64,000 nucleotides of DNA from Branchiostoma floridae (Eukaryota > Chordata > Leptocardii > Amphioxiformes > Branchiostomatidae): NCBI RefSeq assembly GCF_000003815.2, contig NC_049981.1, positions 13,379,856 through 13,443,855 on the forward strand. Reading direction: 5' to 3'. The first letter of the stretch is position 1; each line of letters begins with the position of its first letter. Positions 13,560-25,500 of this stretch are shown one piece after another. The notes beneath the pieces were generated by a model that ran no database searches, was not told the origin of the DNA, and worked only from the letters and a program-made list of their open reading frames with translations. The position numbers and the translations under genes were made by a program.

Positions 13560-16500
13560 AGGGAAATATGGGATGAGCTGTCAATCACTTGGTTTGCAAC
13601 CATATATGGTTGTATCCTCCCATATTTAGAACTGTCTTCTCCCATATTTGGCACTCCATGAGTGACCTATAGAATTGTGTTTAAAACCTCTCATACTACA
13701 AAATCTACATGTATCTCTTGAACAGCTGTGACAACAATATTTCATTTCAATATGCATTTTATCTGCACAAATACATTATTTCCAGGGTTTTCAATTTTCT
13801 GCTTGAAAATTTTAAGTCAATAAAGCTTCAAACTTGTGCAATGAAAAGAATATTCAATAGTATAATACGAGAATGCTAAAACACTGTCCTTGTCCCATGA
13901 ACTGAGACATTCATCATTCATCACACACACACCAACACATTTCAAGATTACATCAGTTGTATAATACAACCCACAAATTCACAATCCTCAGGCTCTCAGT
14001 CTCATGATATCTTGCAAGATATACCAATGCTGGGGAATTATGAGAACAAAGAATTGGGTGAAACAGTGAAGCTACACAATGTAGATTTGGTATCGTTAGC
14101 ACTTCTTTTTTCAAAATATCATGCTACCAGTAACCATTCCATGTTTGACTTTCAAACATGTTCCCATGTTAACATACTATGATAGAATGCATATATTGAA
14201 TGACAATGTTATACTTTCGACTGAGATTGGAGACTGTAAAAATAAAAATGTTGTTTGTGGGAACCATGGCATAAAGTACTCTATGTGTAACAACTGTTAA
14301 GGTAATGCTCTCCCATTCCTACATTTTTCTATATAGTAATTCCCAAGTGTTTTGTGCTATGTCGTGGGGTTATAATTACTGTCCTTTAATGCCTGCTGTA
14401 CATCCTGAAATATTTGTGGTATTTCTAAGTCAAAGGCTATTTCTCTGCATCAAAGCAAAACACCTGCATAAAATTGTGTTCCTACTATTGTTTCAACAGC
14501 AAACTCGAGAACCGCTGTGCAGTGAAATTGAGTTGGTGCAAATGTGCATAGATTTGCAGTACACATGGCTAAATTTGATTGATCTAGATAGAAATGTTGA
14601 TATATAAATTATGGATCACGTCTGAAACACAAGACAGTTATCTGGACCAGCAAGCCTGCAATCTAGAATTTTAATAAGCTCATCTACATGACTGGCCATA
14701 CAACTGGGGCAGAACATGGAGTCATGGACCCACAGATGCCCTTATTCAAGGCTGTAGCAACAGCTGACAACCTTACCATTTAAAATCATGAAGATGGTTT
14801 TTGTTTGTGATTTTTACCGAAACAAACCACCATCCTTGGGGTCGAAATAGTGGATGTATATGCACTTTTTTGCACCCAAAATTGGGGTGGCACACCTAAT
14901 TTTTGAATGTGGGTGCACCTAGAAATTAGCATTGGGGTTACGTACATGTAAAGATACTGTTCTACACAAGCATACAGCAAACTTTTGACATTTATCATCA
15001 GAAGGAAAGCTAAAACCTTTGTGTTATTTGCTTAATTAAAGTTAGCTGTAGAATTTCAGATTCAAACACTGAAGACAGGCAGTAAGGTTTGGAATCAGGT
15101 TGACATTGCCTGACAATGTGCTTCATTTTACGTCATGAAATGTGCACCCAAAATGTGTTCAGTGTACCTAAATTTTGAGGTCAGGTGTACCAGTGCACCA
15201 TAGATTATGATTTTATAATCTGAAAAATTGTTTCCTTGCCCTGGTGCCTGAGCTGCATTGTGACGGTTACATGTACGAAAACAACGTATACCATCTGGTT
15301 AGCTGACCTTTACTTACATAAGCATCCATGCAAAATGCTAAAAATAAGACACCTTTTAAAGTCTTAAGTTATATATAAGTTATAGCTACATAAACGTACG
15401 TCAAACCAGTCATAGTGGGTGGATGGTGTAGACTGTTACGCAATGTTTGCACTTGCAGTAAGTATTTTACTCTTTGTTCTACAAGGCTGACTTAACATAA
15501 GCTAGCAAATGGTATGCATGTGATGACTGCATGCAACATGTAGTCTATTTGGGGTTTAGAAGCCATAATCATGGAGATTAGAATTTTTCTTTCATCTGTT
15601 TTCTTTCATCTTTTGAAATATCAATTTTTTGTGTTGTTCATGGCTTCATTACTTCATTTGTTTCTAATTTGAAAAAAAAGCAATCACCTTCATATGTGCA
15701 ACATTCAGGATATGTATCAACTCCATAATGCTCACATTTTGGTACCAATGTTTTAAGAAAGTCTTTTCCGTTACAATTAGTCATACATAAAACAACCTGT
15801 GCCCCCCTCCCAATTTCCTGCTAACTCCACTACTTCTGCTTTTGCTTTGATGCTAAAATAATATAGTTTACAATATAAACAATACTTTATATTACACTAT
15901 ATATCATTACATTATATGTCATTTAGGATTTTGTGTCCTTCATATTTCAATCTACATGTTTTAATTGACAAATGGCGAAAAATACCCTCAAAAATTGGCC
16001 TCCGGGTCTAAAAAAACACAAATAAATGGGACATGGTACACTAGGCTGCACTCACGTAAATTCATGTCTAGAGTTTTACTTGTCTATTCGTTTTCATCGA
16101 TTTTAAGACGTTAGAGTATGAATCACATTCAGTACTTTCAGTATGTCCTAAAATTGGTCAAATTTAAAGTCCCGACACGACAAAACATCTGTTGTGTTGT
16201 CTACCCCTTTCAATCGCCCCAACAGTAACAACCAACTAAAAGCCACGAAATTAAGACAGATCTTCCCCCAAAAGAGGACCTCTCATGTTTTAAATGTGTT
16301 AGTTACTCAAGAATGAAGTATCGTAGCGATCTCAGGTAGAGTCAAGCGAAGGTCGTTGCTTTAAAAACAACAACATCCGACTTTTTTTCGGGAATTTTTG
16401 TTACATTTTAACAATCCCCGTTCTACGGAACAACTCGAATCTGTTTTCCCCTTTTCCAATTCAACAAAATTTGCCCACAGAATGTGTGAGATTTCACGTT

Positions 16501-16745
16501 GGTACATTTTGTACACCAAAAGCATGCCCTGTATCCCAGGAAGATGGTATATCCGGCGTAAAACGACCATGATTCACGATATTATAGAATGACTAAGCTA
16601 CAAATTGGAGGTTGTGGGGAGGGAGGGGGGTCATCCGGATGTGTTTAGACATATTCAACAAAAAATACATCCCTAAAAAACGTTATAAAACAAAACTACC
16701 TCTTCACAACACCCCTTTCGCGCCTTCAATGTAGTATTAACTGAC
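13560..16745 (-). other. first intron of the ZFAND gene
   Basis: The stretch lies between the acceptor upstream of the first coding exon and the donor of the 5' UTR exon (about 16750). No coding exon was recognised. It contains a diverged direct repeat of about 50 bp at 14871-14920 and 15140-15190, both starting TGCACCCAAAAT. Confidence 0.55.
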
Positions 16746-16749
16746 TTAC

Positions 16750-16865
16750 CTTCTGGTTGGATCCTTTAGAATGGTACAATATACGCTAGAAAATGAAGAA
16801 AACGTAGGAAAAGATTTAACAACAACCCTCCGTCTTTCCTTTGCAACGTAGTCCTGCCGACGTAC
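16750..16865 (-). promoter_or_regulatory. probable 5' UTR exon and promoter of the ZFAND gene
   Basis: On the minus strand CCAGAAG is followed by a perfect donor GTAAGT at 16749-16744, and the next acceptor downstream is CTGCAG just before the first coding exon. The sequence just upstream (16870-16980) has CACGTGA, TGACGT and CCAAT-like GATTGG boxes. There is no TATA box at the expected place. The exact start site is inferred. Confidence 0.5.
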
Positions 16866-16869
16866 AAGC

Positions 16870-18600
16870 TATTTCTGGGTAGTCACGTGATCAATTCCCG
16901 GGTGCTGATTGGCTAATCTTGGAATTCCTGTGTATTACGTCATGCTATGACGTTTCGTGAGTATGAGGCGATTTGCCCCAAACAGCTGCAAGGTTTTTAC
17001 CTATTCCGGAACTTTCTTAAACAATTAAAACAAAGCTATAGGAAACAATGTCTATTTTAGTGCATTCTGCTCGCAAGGATGGGTTGAATAGTTTCTCATC
17101 CTTCCGACCAAACAAACCAGTTTTGTTTGTTTTGTTTATTTGTTTTTGAACATTTACCATGAAATATCCCCCCTTTAGGAATATATCAATTTTGTCACCT
17201 CCCAGTCCTTGCCATTGGTTCATCAATGTATAAATGCCATAATAGAACCAAGGCCAGAACAGTAACCTTTAAATTTGGTATACCATTACGCAATAATGGA
17301 CTTTGGGGACACTAGTGAAGAGATGATATTATCAAAGAACGTTATATAACGGTATCACGCGAGAGGGAGGGAGAAAAATCTAAAATAAAAGTTTGATTTC
17401 CCAATTCTCTTTAAAATGGTTGTCAATCGTCTGTGCTGCTCATTTTACCTCCTTGATCGCATGGCTGCGAAGAACGAGTTCATTGAAAACCGATGCCATG
17501 TCAGACGCAAAGTCGCAGTCACATCCGTCGTGATCAGTGGTGAGTCGTCATCAGTATAGTGCCGTCTCCAGCTTAATTTCTTTTCCGTCCCACTCATTGT
17601 TTGGAAGCCCATGTTTTTCCTTTTCGTTGTAACATCTGTCACTTTTAAGCTTTCAAAATACATTTTCATCAATTTCATGCCATGAAGTTCAAATTGCTAC
17701 TATTAAAGGGCGGACTTTTTTGTCTGTGAAGCAAATTTTGTCCCGTGATAGAGAGGGTCTATAGACGGAGGGTCCTGGAGTAACAACTCTGGCCGTCATA
17801 CGATTTTATTACTCATCCACGACTGCCTGACCTTGCCTGATGATGATGACGAATGAGACCAGGCCTGGACTCACACAGTTTCACATGGCACCTGTGTTTT
17901 TACAGCAGTTACGAATACTGTATATTTTTGCTGTGGCAGCTGAAGTTCATACTTGTCCGTTACAAGGCTTACATTAGACAGTTGACTTTTGTAGGACATT
18001 CACAACTTGTCGAAGGCCTGCAGGTTTCATGGGTTTGCTGTGACAAATCTACTGATCGACGAGACGTGATCGGGCCTATATAAATCAAATAAAATAATAA
18101 TGAGTCCATCATGAACGTGTGCTACAGCACGCGGTATAGCGCTTGTGGGGTCCGAAGTCCAGCAACTGTCACGATGCAATGAGCGATCTATTGAATCACC
18201 TTAGCTTTACAGTTTAAAAAAAAAAGAGGATCGCTGACGTTTCAATTAAAAAAAGAAAGTAGATAACATTAACTTAACGACAAAAAGCAAACGGATATAA
18301 AACCGGGTATATCCAAGGAGTAAATCCCACAGCAAATGGGAATAAAATGTTTAAAAAAATAATATTTGGTTTCTTATTCATATAATATTCCAATGTTCAG
18401 GTTTTCGACCTATTGTGCTTATTTCGTGTGAACATGACACGTTATTACAATATTACAATGGTAGTTATATCAAATTATGTTAATTCCTGATGAGTAACCC
18501 CAAAGCTCCTGCAGTATGGTCGACAGTCATATTTTGATAGGCGGCGCTTCTGCTTGACGTTTAAAAAGATGCAAACGTCACTTCCGCCTTTTTCGGCAAT
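16870..18600. other. divergent intergenic region between ZFAND gene and MCC
   Basis: Head-to-head spacer of about 1.7 kb. It holds a minus-strand ORF at 17445-17678 (listed separately) and otherwise AT-rich sequence with no recognisable element. Confidence 0.5.
17445..17678 (-). CDS. uncharacterised 77-codon ORF
   Basis: The frame has mixed, protein-like composition (the middle reads RRHYTDDDSPLITTDVTA), and a GTAAAA donor-like site occurs near its end, so it could be a single exon of an unrecognised minus-strand transcript in the ZFAND-MCC spacer. I recognise no family, no membrane segment and no signal peptide. It may be chance. Confidence 0.18.
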   Translation of the reverse strand: MKLMKMYFESLKVTDVTTKRKNMGFQTMSGTEKKLSWRRHYTDDDSPLITTDVTATLRLTWHRFSMNSFFAAMRSRR

Positions 18601-18650
18601 CCCATTCACAAGGAGAAAGTTCAGTTTCAGACAAAGCTACAAGAGAGTAT
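18530..18650 (+). promoter_or_regulatory. probable MCC promoter
   Basis: GC-richer patch upstream of MCC with TTGACGTTT, AACGTCACTTCCGCC (CRE-like next to an ETS-type CTTCCG) and no TATA box, followed by a purine-rich leader. Placement is inferred from position and motif content. Confidence 0.35.
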
Positions 18651-18749
18651 AATACTATACTATAAGGCTATAAAGAGATTAAGACAGAATTAAGTATATT
18701 ATAACAGAAACATATCTTGGTACAACAATTTAGTATAACCTTTTCTAAT

Positions 18750-18915
18750 ATGAATATCTTACTGTCGATGAAGTGTAACACCCCTATCTTTGAAAACAAT
18801 GGACTGCGCTTTTGTGGATCCACTTCACAGCCAGATTACGATGAGTTTGAAGTGCAGTTGGCCGGTATTTTGAGAAATTTAAGACCGTTTGCGCGACGTG
18901 TGGTTGACAGGCACA
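18750..18915 (+). CDS. possible upstream first coding exon of MCC
   Basis: An ORF opening with ATG at 18750 stays open to CACA at 18915, followed by GTATGT, a good donor. If joined to the acceptor TTTTTATAG at 19030, the frame continues through LNPPCGGVGG into the MCC start at 19063. This would add about 66 residues at the N-terminus, including DYDEFEVQLAGILRNLRPFA. The segment does not resemble the Ala/Ser-rich N-terminus I know from long vertebrate MCC. An in-frame join has a one-in-three chance of arising randomly, so it may be only a 5' UTR exon. Confidence 0.35.
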
Positions 18916-19062
18916 GTATGTAGGCGGGGTAACAACACTGTGATGTAATGGCATGATTGCCTGATGAACGTGGGCTTCCGTGGGGCAGACGTTGAGATTT
19001 GAAGTTGGCTTGATGTTGATGTTTTTATAGTTCTGAATCCGCCTTGTGGTGGGGTGGGGGGC

Positions 19063-19553
19063 ATGAGCGCTGGTGGGGGTGGTGGTCAGCAGTCTACAGA
19101 CACCAGGTCCAGCGGGTCAGCCGGGTCAGGGTCTACACCGGAGGAGGACAGGATCAAGAAACTCTTCCAGACTTGTGATGGAGATGGGGATGGATATATC
19201 AGCAGGTAAGGTTTCTCTAGATTATCTCTCTCTCGCTCTCCATCTCTCTCAGCATCCACTCCTATAGTGGCTATACATCTGCATCTATGTATGTATTAAG
19301 TAAGTATGAGGGTGATTATTTGTTCTGGAGGCATCTGATGTATGACCACGTCTGTAGTGACAAGATTGGTCCAGCACTGCTGCTACCTTCCTTGACCGTA
19401 TGCGGTATGTTATTCTATGTATGATGTATGGTTCTGTGTTAGCCGCGGACGACTGTTGGTTATCGCTTTAATATAGCTCCCGACCAACACGGGAGCAATA
19501 AGCGATAACAAACAGTCGTCCGCGGCTAGGTTCTGTGTGTGTGTGACTGTGTG

Positions 19554-19587
<34 letters not shown>

Positions 19588-22500
19588 TGTGAGTATGTGT
19601 GCATTTGAGCTAGCCTAGATTAAGGGTGACCAGGTGAGATATGCTTAGTCCATGTCAATTTGATTATATGGATGACATCCTTGCGTGCATCAATTTTCGA
19701 CCATTTACAAGAAAAAAGTTTTCAACCATTCTATGAATCGTACAAAGCAGCTGAAAATGAGCAAATACATGACAATTGCAAACAGATTTTGAAAAATGGC
19801 TACTATACGATTGTCAAAGAAGGCAAAATAAGTCCCAAATAGGATGTGAAAAACAAAAATAAAATTCACGCTTTGAACTTCACATGAGTGAGGTAAAAGG
19901 TGAAGACCCCTGAGTTGTGAACAGTTCTTGTGTACACCATGTCAGGTAAATTTTGTATGTCCACCGTGCATCACGATGCATACACATTTCAGACCCAAAA
20001 CTTGCTTGTGAAGAAAAAAGCATCAGGCTTCACCTCAATAAATGAGGACTGCTGAACCTTCACTAACAAGCATTGTGTCCAACTGTATAATTGCAGACAA
20101 GATCTGTTGATGGTTTGCTGTCAGTTGAACATGGAAGACTCAGTACAGGAGATTATGGAGCAGTTGGGCGCCGACGACAGAGGCCGCATCTCGTATGACG
20201 AATTTGTCCACTGTCGCACTCAGGTAGGGCAGATGCCGGGAACATTTCCGTGAAATCACAGCTACTTGTTTATATTTCTTGTCTCTGGTAACTGACCCTA
20301 CGAAAACTTGTCGACTCTAGCCACTGGCAAGATTTTTGATCTGTGTAACAAAAGTTCTGTTGAATCATTTTCTACCATGTCCTCCTCATTTCTGTTGCAT
20401 TAGAAGTTAGAACTTTTGTGTGTGTGTGCAATGTATTAGATGTGAAACTATATCAAGATATGATGTTTTTCAATTCTGCATGGTTAAACTGTATCTGTTG
20501 GATCATTTCAGCCAAAATCTGAGAAAAAAGAAAAACAACACAAGAATCTCTACCTACCAACCCTAAACACCACATTGATTTCCTGGGCATAATCATGGCA
20601 CTTTGGCTTTCCTTCCCTGTGAAAGACAGCATGTTGACTGATGCTATCATGTCTGTTTGTGTCCAGCTGTTAGGGGAGATAAACGACATGCTGCCCAGAC
20701 TGGAACAGCAGCCTGAACCAGAGGCTGGGTCCAGTCTACATGCAACACACATGCAGTCCTGGCCTACTGGCAGTGATAACAGTCTGGGTAAGTTACAGCA
20801 CACAACATGCATGTACTAGTAACTACGCATAACACAGATGTTACTAACACATTACAGACATGCAGTCATGGTCCACACCCTGTAATAACAGCATAGGTAA
20901 GTTACTACATACAATTTGTAACAATGTACTCAACGCAGCATACCAGTAGATCATGTAACAGCACACTACACATGTTACCGCATGTTGCACATGTTAGTAC
21001 ACATAACGTGTATGTTACTACAAAAATGTGTAAATACAAGAATGCAAGTAATGTATCACACACCTGCATGCTACTACACACAACAGTTACACCTCCTTTT
21101 CGCCCGTCACTATTTTGTAGGTTCTTGCGGGCCTGTACGCGAGGCGTGGGAGTATGACTCCGGAGCTCGTGATCTCAGCCCCGAGCCCAGCAACCTACAC
21201 AAACTACTGGAGGCTGCCAGTTCCTCCGCAGCCAATACTGGCGGTACAAATTACCTGGAGCTGGCTAATACGGTTAGTAGCAGAAGAACAACTTAATTAT
21301 AGAAGCTGAGAAACACCTAACATTGTTCAGGGAATGCCTGTCACATTTCTGTCAAATCGCTTGTTATTCGATGGGAAATAGTTTTAAGATTATCTTAACT
21401 GAGTTTTTTTCTTCTGTACCTACACAGCTGCACTTGGCTGCCTTAGCTTCACTGAAGGGAGAGATTTTGGAGCTGAGTACTAGGTTACAGTCTACCACGA
21501 GTGAGCGAGACACATTGGAGAAGAAACTGGCCAAAGCTCAGGTAACCTGACTTAACCTTAAAACATAATATCTGTCCCTTTGGCAGTGCTGAAACAATTG
21601 TTTTAAGAAAACTCCTTTTCTTTCTGCGTACAACTTGAACATACAGGCACAGCAGCTATCACTGGTGTTGGGGGGTGTTATAGACTTCCTGGTACTTAAC
21701 TAATCACTAAGGTCATTCATCTGTAAGGTCACATGACCTAAAAGATTGGTTGAGAGATGTGGCTGCATGTCTGTCAAATGGATGTATTTTTATGTTCTTA
21801 TTTTGCATTCCTACGTTTTCATGGAGGTGGGTAAGGCTAGGGCATCATGCTATAGTGTTGGAACATAGTCTATAATGAAGTCTGTTACCATTAGATGTTG
21901 ATTAGCAACGTTGTAGAGAAGGTCCTGGGTTATGGATGGGAGGGGGCCCAACAACTAACAGCTGACATGAGACAATATGGAATAATGACAGCTCGACTCA
22001 ATACCTATAGTTAGGCCTAGGAAAACAAATGTTGTATTTCCTGCTTCCCGACCTATCCTAAAAAAAGCTGCCAACCTGATCCTTTTTTTGGAGGTGGGTG
22101 GGTTGTGGAGTCACAAATTGTTTCCAGCTAGAATTTCTATTCAGCCTGCTTCCTATTCAAGTAAAAAAAACTGCTTATCCTATCTAATAAAGGATAAATG
22201 TAATGTAATCCAATTATTTGTAACCATGATGCACAAAATTATAGTTTGACATTGAAAATATAAGTGTCCTCATGCAGTTTAACCTTGTACGAGTAAAAAA
22301 AGAAAGATAATCCCCACCTGACGACCCTAATTTCAAACAGGAAACACAATATTTTTTTCTAGCCCTTACGAATAAGTGATGACCATGATGATGATGATGA
22401 TGTTGCTTGTGTGTTTCAGTGCGAGCATGTCCAGCTACTCCAGCAGCATGAGGATAAGTCAGACGCGCAGGCCGCACGGTACGAGGAGCGCATTACTGAG

Positions 22501-25500
22501 CTACACGGTGTCATAGCAGAGTTACGCAAAAAGTTAAGCAGAGAGCAAGATGCCACAATAAGGTGAGTAAGGAAGATTGTTTTTAGGCCTAGGAAAAAAA
22601 ATGTTGTGTTTCCTGTAACCCGACCGACCCTAGAAAAACCTGCCGACCCTAGACTTTTTTTTGGGTGGCCGGCTGGCAGACATGAATTTTCCATGTGAGA
22701 ATTTGTGCAAGGAGCTTTCGAGTGATGCATCGTTATAGAATCGGTTTTTGAACATGTTCTGCTAATTCCTAGTGCAGTAGAAAAAGTCCAAATAACATCA
22801 ATTACCTCTGTTTACTTCATAAATCACAGTTAACATAATTAGGAACACATAAATCATCGTAAATATGAGATACACATGGACACGTATAAACGTAGTAGAA
22901 GTTCAGAAGCATGACTCAGCTCAGGAGCATGTGCTCAAACACACAGTAAATTTTCAACTGAAACATAGAAATCAGCACCCAAACAAACAACTCAATAAAC
23001 AAACAATGCTTTTTCACTATTGTACCTCCAAAATTAACCTATTTTGGTACGCCTGAAATGCAAAAAAGTCCGCCCAAAAGCCGTCCGAAATGAAGTAAAC
23101 AAACCGAGAGCCGCCATTTTGTTTTATGTACAGCAGCGCCCCTATCTTATTTGGGGGGAAATGCAGGCTTGACAGCACTTGTACTGGTAATAATGTTGCA
23201 TGTGAGTTTTTCCAAGGAGGTTTTATCAAATTGCATCTAATTTTTTGCTAACAAACAATTGTACATGTAACAAAAAAAAGATAATTAATATATGGTTTAT
23301 GGTATAGTACTTTTGGTTGTGCATGTATTTTTTGGGGGAGTGCAAGTATTTGTATTTTTTTCCATCTGCATCAGTTGACCATGAAATGTATTTAGTCTGT
23401 ATAGATTTTTATTAACTCAGAGAGCCAATAATTCCAGCAAGGTTTTTATTCTTATTTCTATAGGCAAACTTAGATAAAATTTGTTGTTGATTTTTTTTCT
23501 AACTAACATGATCAAGATGATAAAAGTTAAGTTAGGATGCTTTGCCCAATGTTTTCTACATTTTTCATGGTAACTTGCCTCAAGTTCCAAGCAGGAAATA
23601 CATGACTTGGAGTTGTGTATACTGTTCCACTTGTTGAGCTTGAAGGCAGACTGTTGGCCCTTGGTAAGGGGTCCTAGTGGGGACCTATGCCCAATGTTTT
23701 GTTGGCAATTTATATCCTTGTATAAGAGTTAGTTTCTGTGTATAAGTGATAGCTTTCCCTAAAGCAGAAGATGAAGATTATGAGCCGGCAAGATGACATC
23801 AGAAGCATACAATATAAATGTACATTTCTATGTAACAAAGTGTATGGATAGATATTGACATGGACACCACCACAGTTCCCAGCTTAAGAAATAATGCTTT
23901 TGGCCAATGTATTGCCAGTTTTCAAGCCAGGTACCATGTCTAAAAAAAAAATTAAAAAAAAAAAGATTATCCCTACCTACCGACCCTAATTTTTTCAGGA
24001 CTGTTACAGGAAACACAACATTTTTTTTCCTAGGCCTTATCATTGTCTTTACTTCCTGGTGCCCCTTTTTTTCAGAACAGCAAGTAGCGGTTCTTAAAAA
24101 TCATTTGTCATTTTGTCCTTACATTCAGATTTGTGAAGCTTAATGGATATAAGTCTAAGCAATGATCACAAGGTCACGTTTTAGCTTTGTAATATATTGT
24201 GCTATGTATGCCTTGACTCTTTGTAAATTATGAAAATGATATGTAACTTAATATGACATGGTGGATGCTATTGGCATAAGCAGATGTTGCTTTCTCCCAG
24301 ACCATTGCGAATAGAAGTGCATGAAAATTAGATATCATTAACAATAGAAACAAAACATTTGACTTAACTTTTCCAGAGAAGAGGAAGAAGAGGAAAACGT
24401 ATCTCAAGTGAGCCAAGAAGACAGTAGCAGTAGTGTCAGTGGCCGTTTTAATTTCTCAAGAACTCTCCAAGACTCCAACACCAAGGGTGACGACCTGAGT
24501 GTCCAGTTACAGAAGGTCGTGAGCACTTTAGAGAGTACCATCGAGGGACGGCGACTGCGAGAGAACAGTTCGCAAAGTTTCGCAGACGTGGATAAACAAG
24601 TGGAGGAACTAACGTCGGCAAGCTGGCAAATGGAAAAGAATGCACATGAGGTATGTCTATGCTGGAAGTCGTTTGTGGGGACTTAATATTTTTAGTTTTT
24701 TATCAGTAGACCGGATTTTGGACCAATTGGAAAATGAACAGCGTTCTTGTGTTTTGGGGGCTTACAGGTCCAAGAAAATAGCAAGACAAGTTTCTACAGT
24801 CAAACATGGTCCAAGTTAAACAGAAGTTATAAGTGAAGTTATTAGTGTAAAACCCCGTAAAACCAACACAAATTTGGTTCCAAATGGGCACCTTAGCAGG
24901 CGGAAGGTTAATTCAGGCAGTGCATAATGTAGAACTGTAATGTAAATAAAAATTGAATGTTGGAGCCCACTTCTGGGTGGCAGTGGTATAACGTATTGTA
25001 GCATGCAATACTTAGTGGTTGATCAAGAACTTCTGCTTAAGTCTACATGGTATTTTGTTGTACAGGCAGTAAAAGAAGTGGAGACCCTGAGGTTAGAGCT
25101 TGGTACACCACGTAAGGCGCAGTCTGCGCGGTCGTCCTGGGCCGTGGGAGACGGTAGTCTGGAGCATCAGCTGTTGGACGTGAGACAAGAAGCAGACAGT
25201 CTGCGGGGAAGTCTGCACAGTAAGGAAGAGGAGCTGAACAAGATCCGGGCATCTCTGGGCTCTGTGAGAGAAGAAAGGGACCGGCTAAGGCGCAGGGTAA
25301 ATAACAAAGAGTGAAAAACATTATGTAACATTAGCCTGCAACTGCATGTTTCTTCTCCATAGTGCAAAAATAGTGAGTGAAATATAAAATGGCTATACAT
25401 GGGGCAGTATGATGTTAAAGACTACAGTTTTGATTTGTTGGTTGGTTTCCAAATAATGATAAATCAAAATAGGTTTTATGATTTTGGGGATAGTCATTGT

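Noticed and set aside
19537-19600. Possible regulatory Z-DNA tract
   Set aside because: A plain (GT)n microsatellite; no evidence beyond composition.
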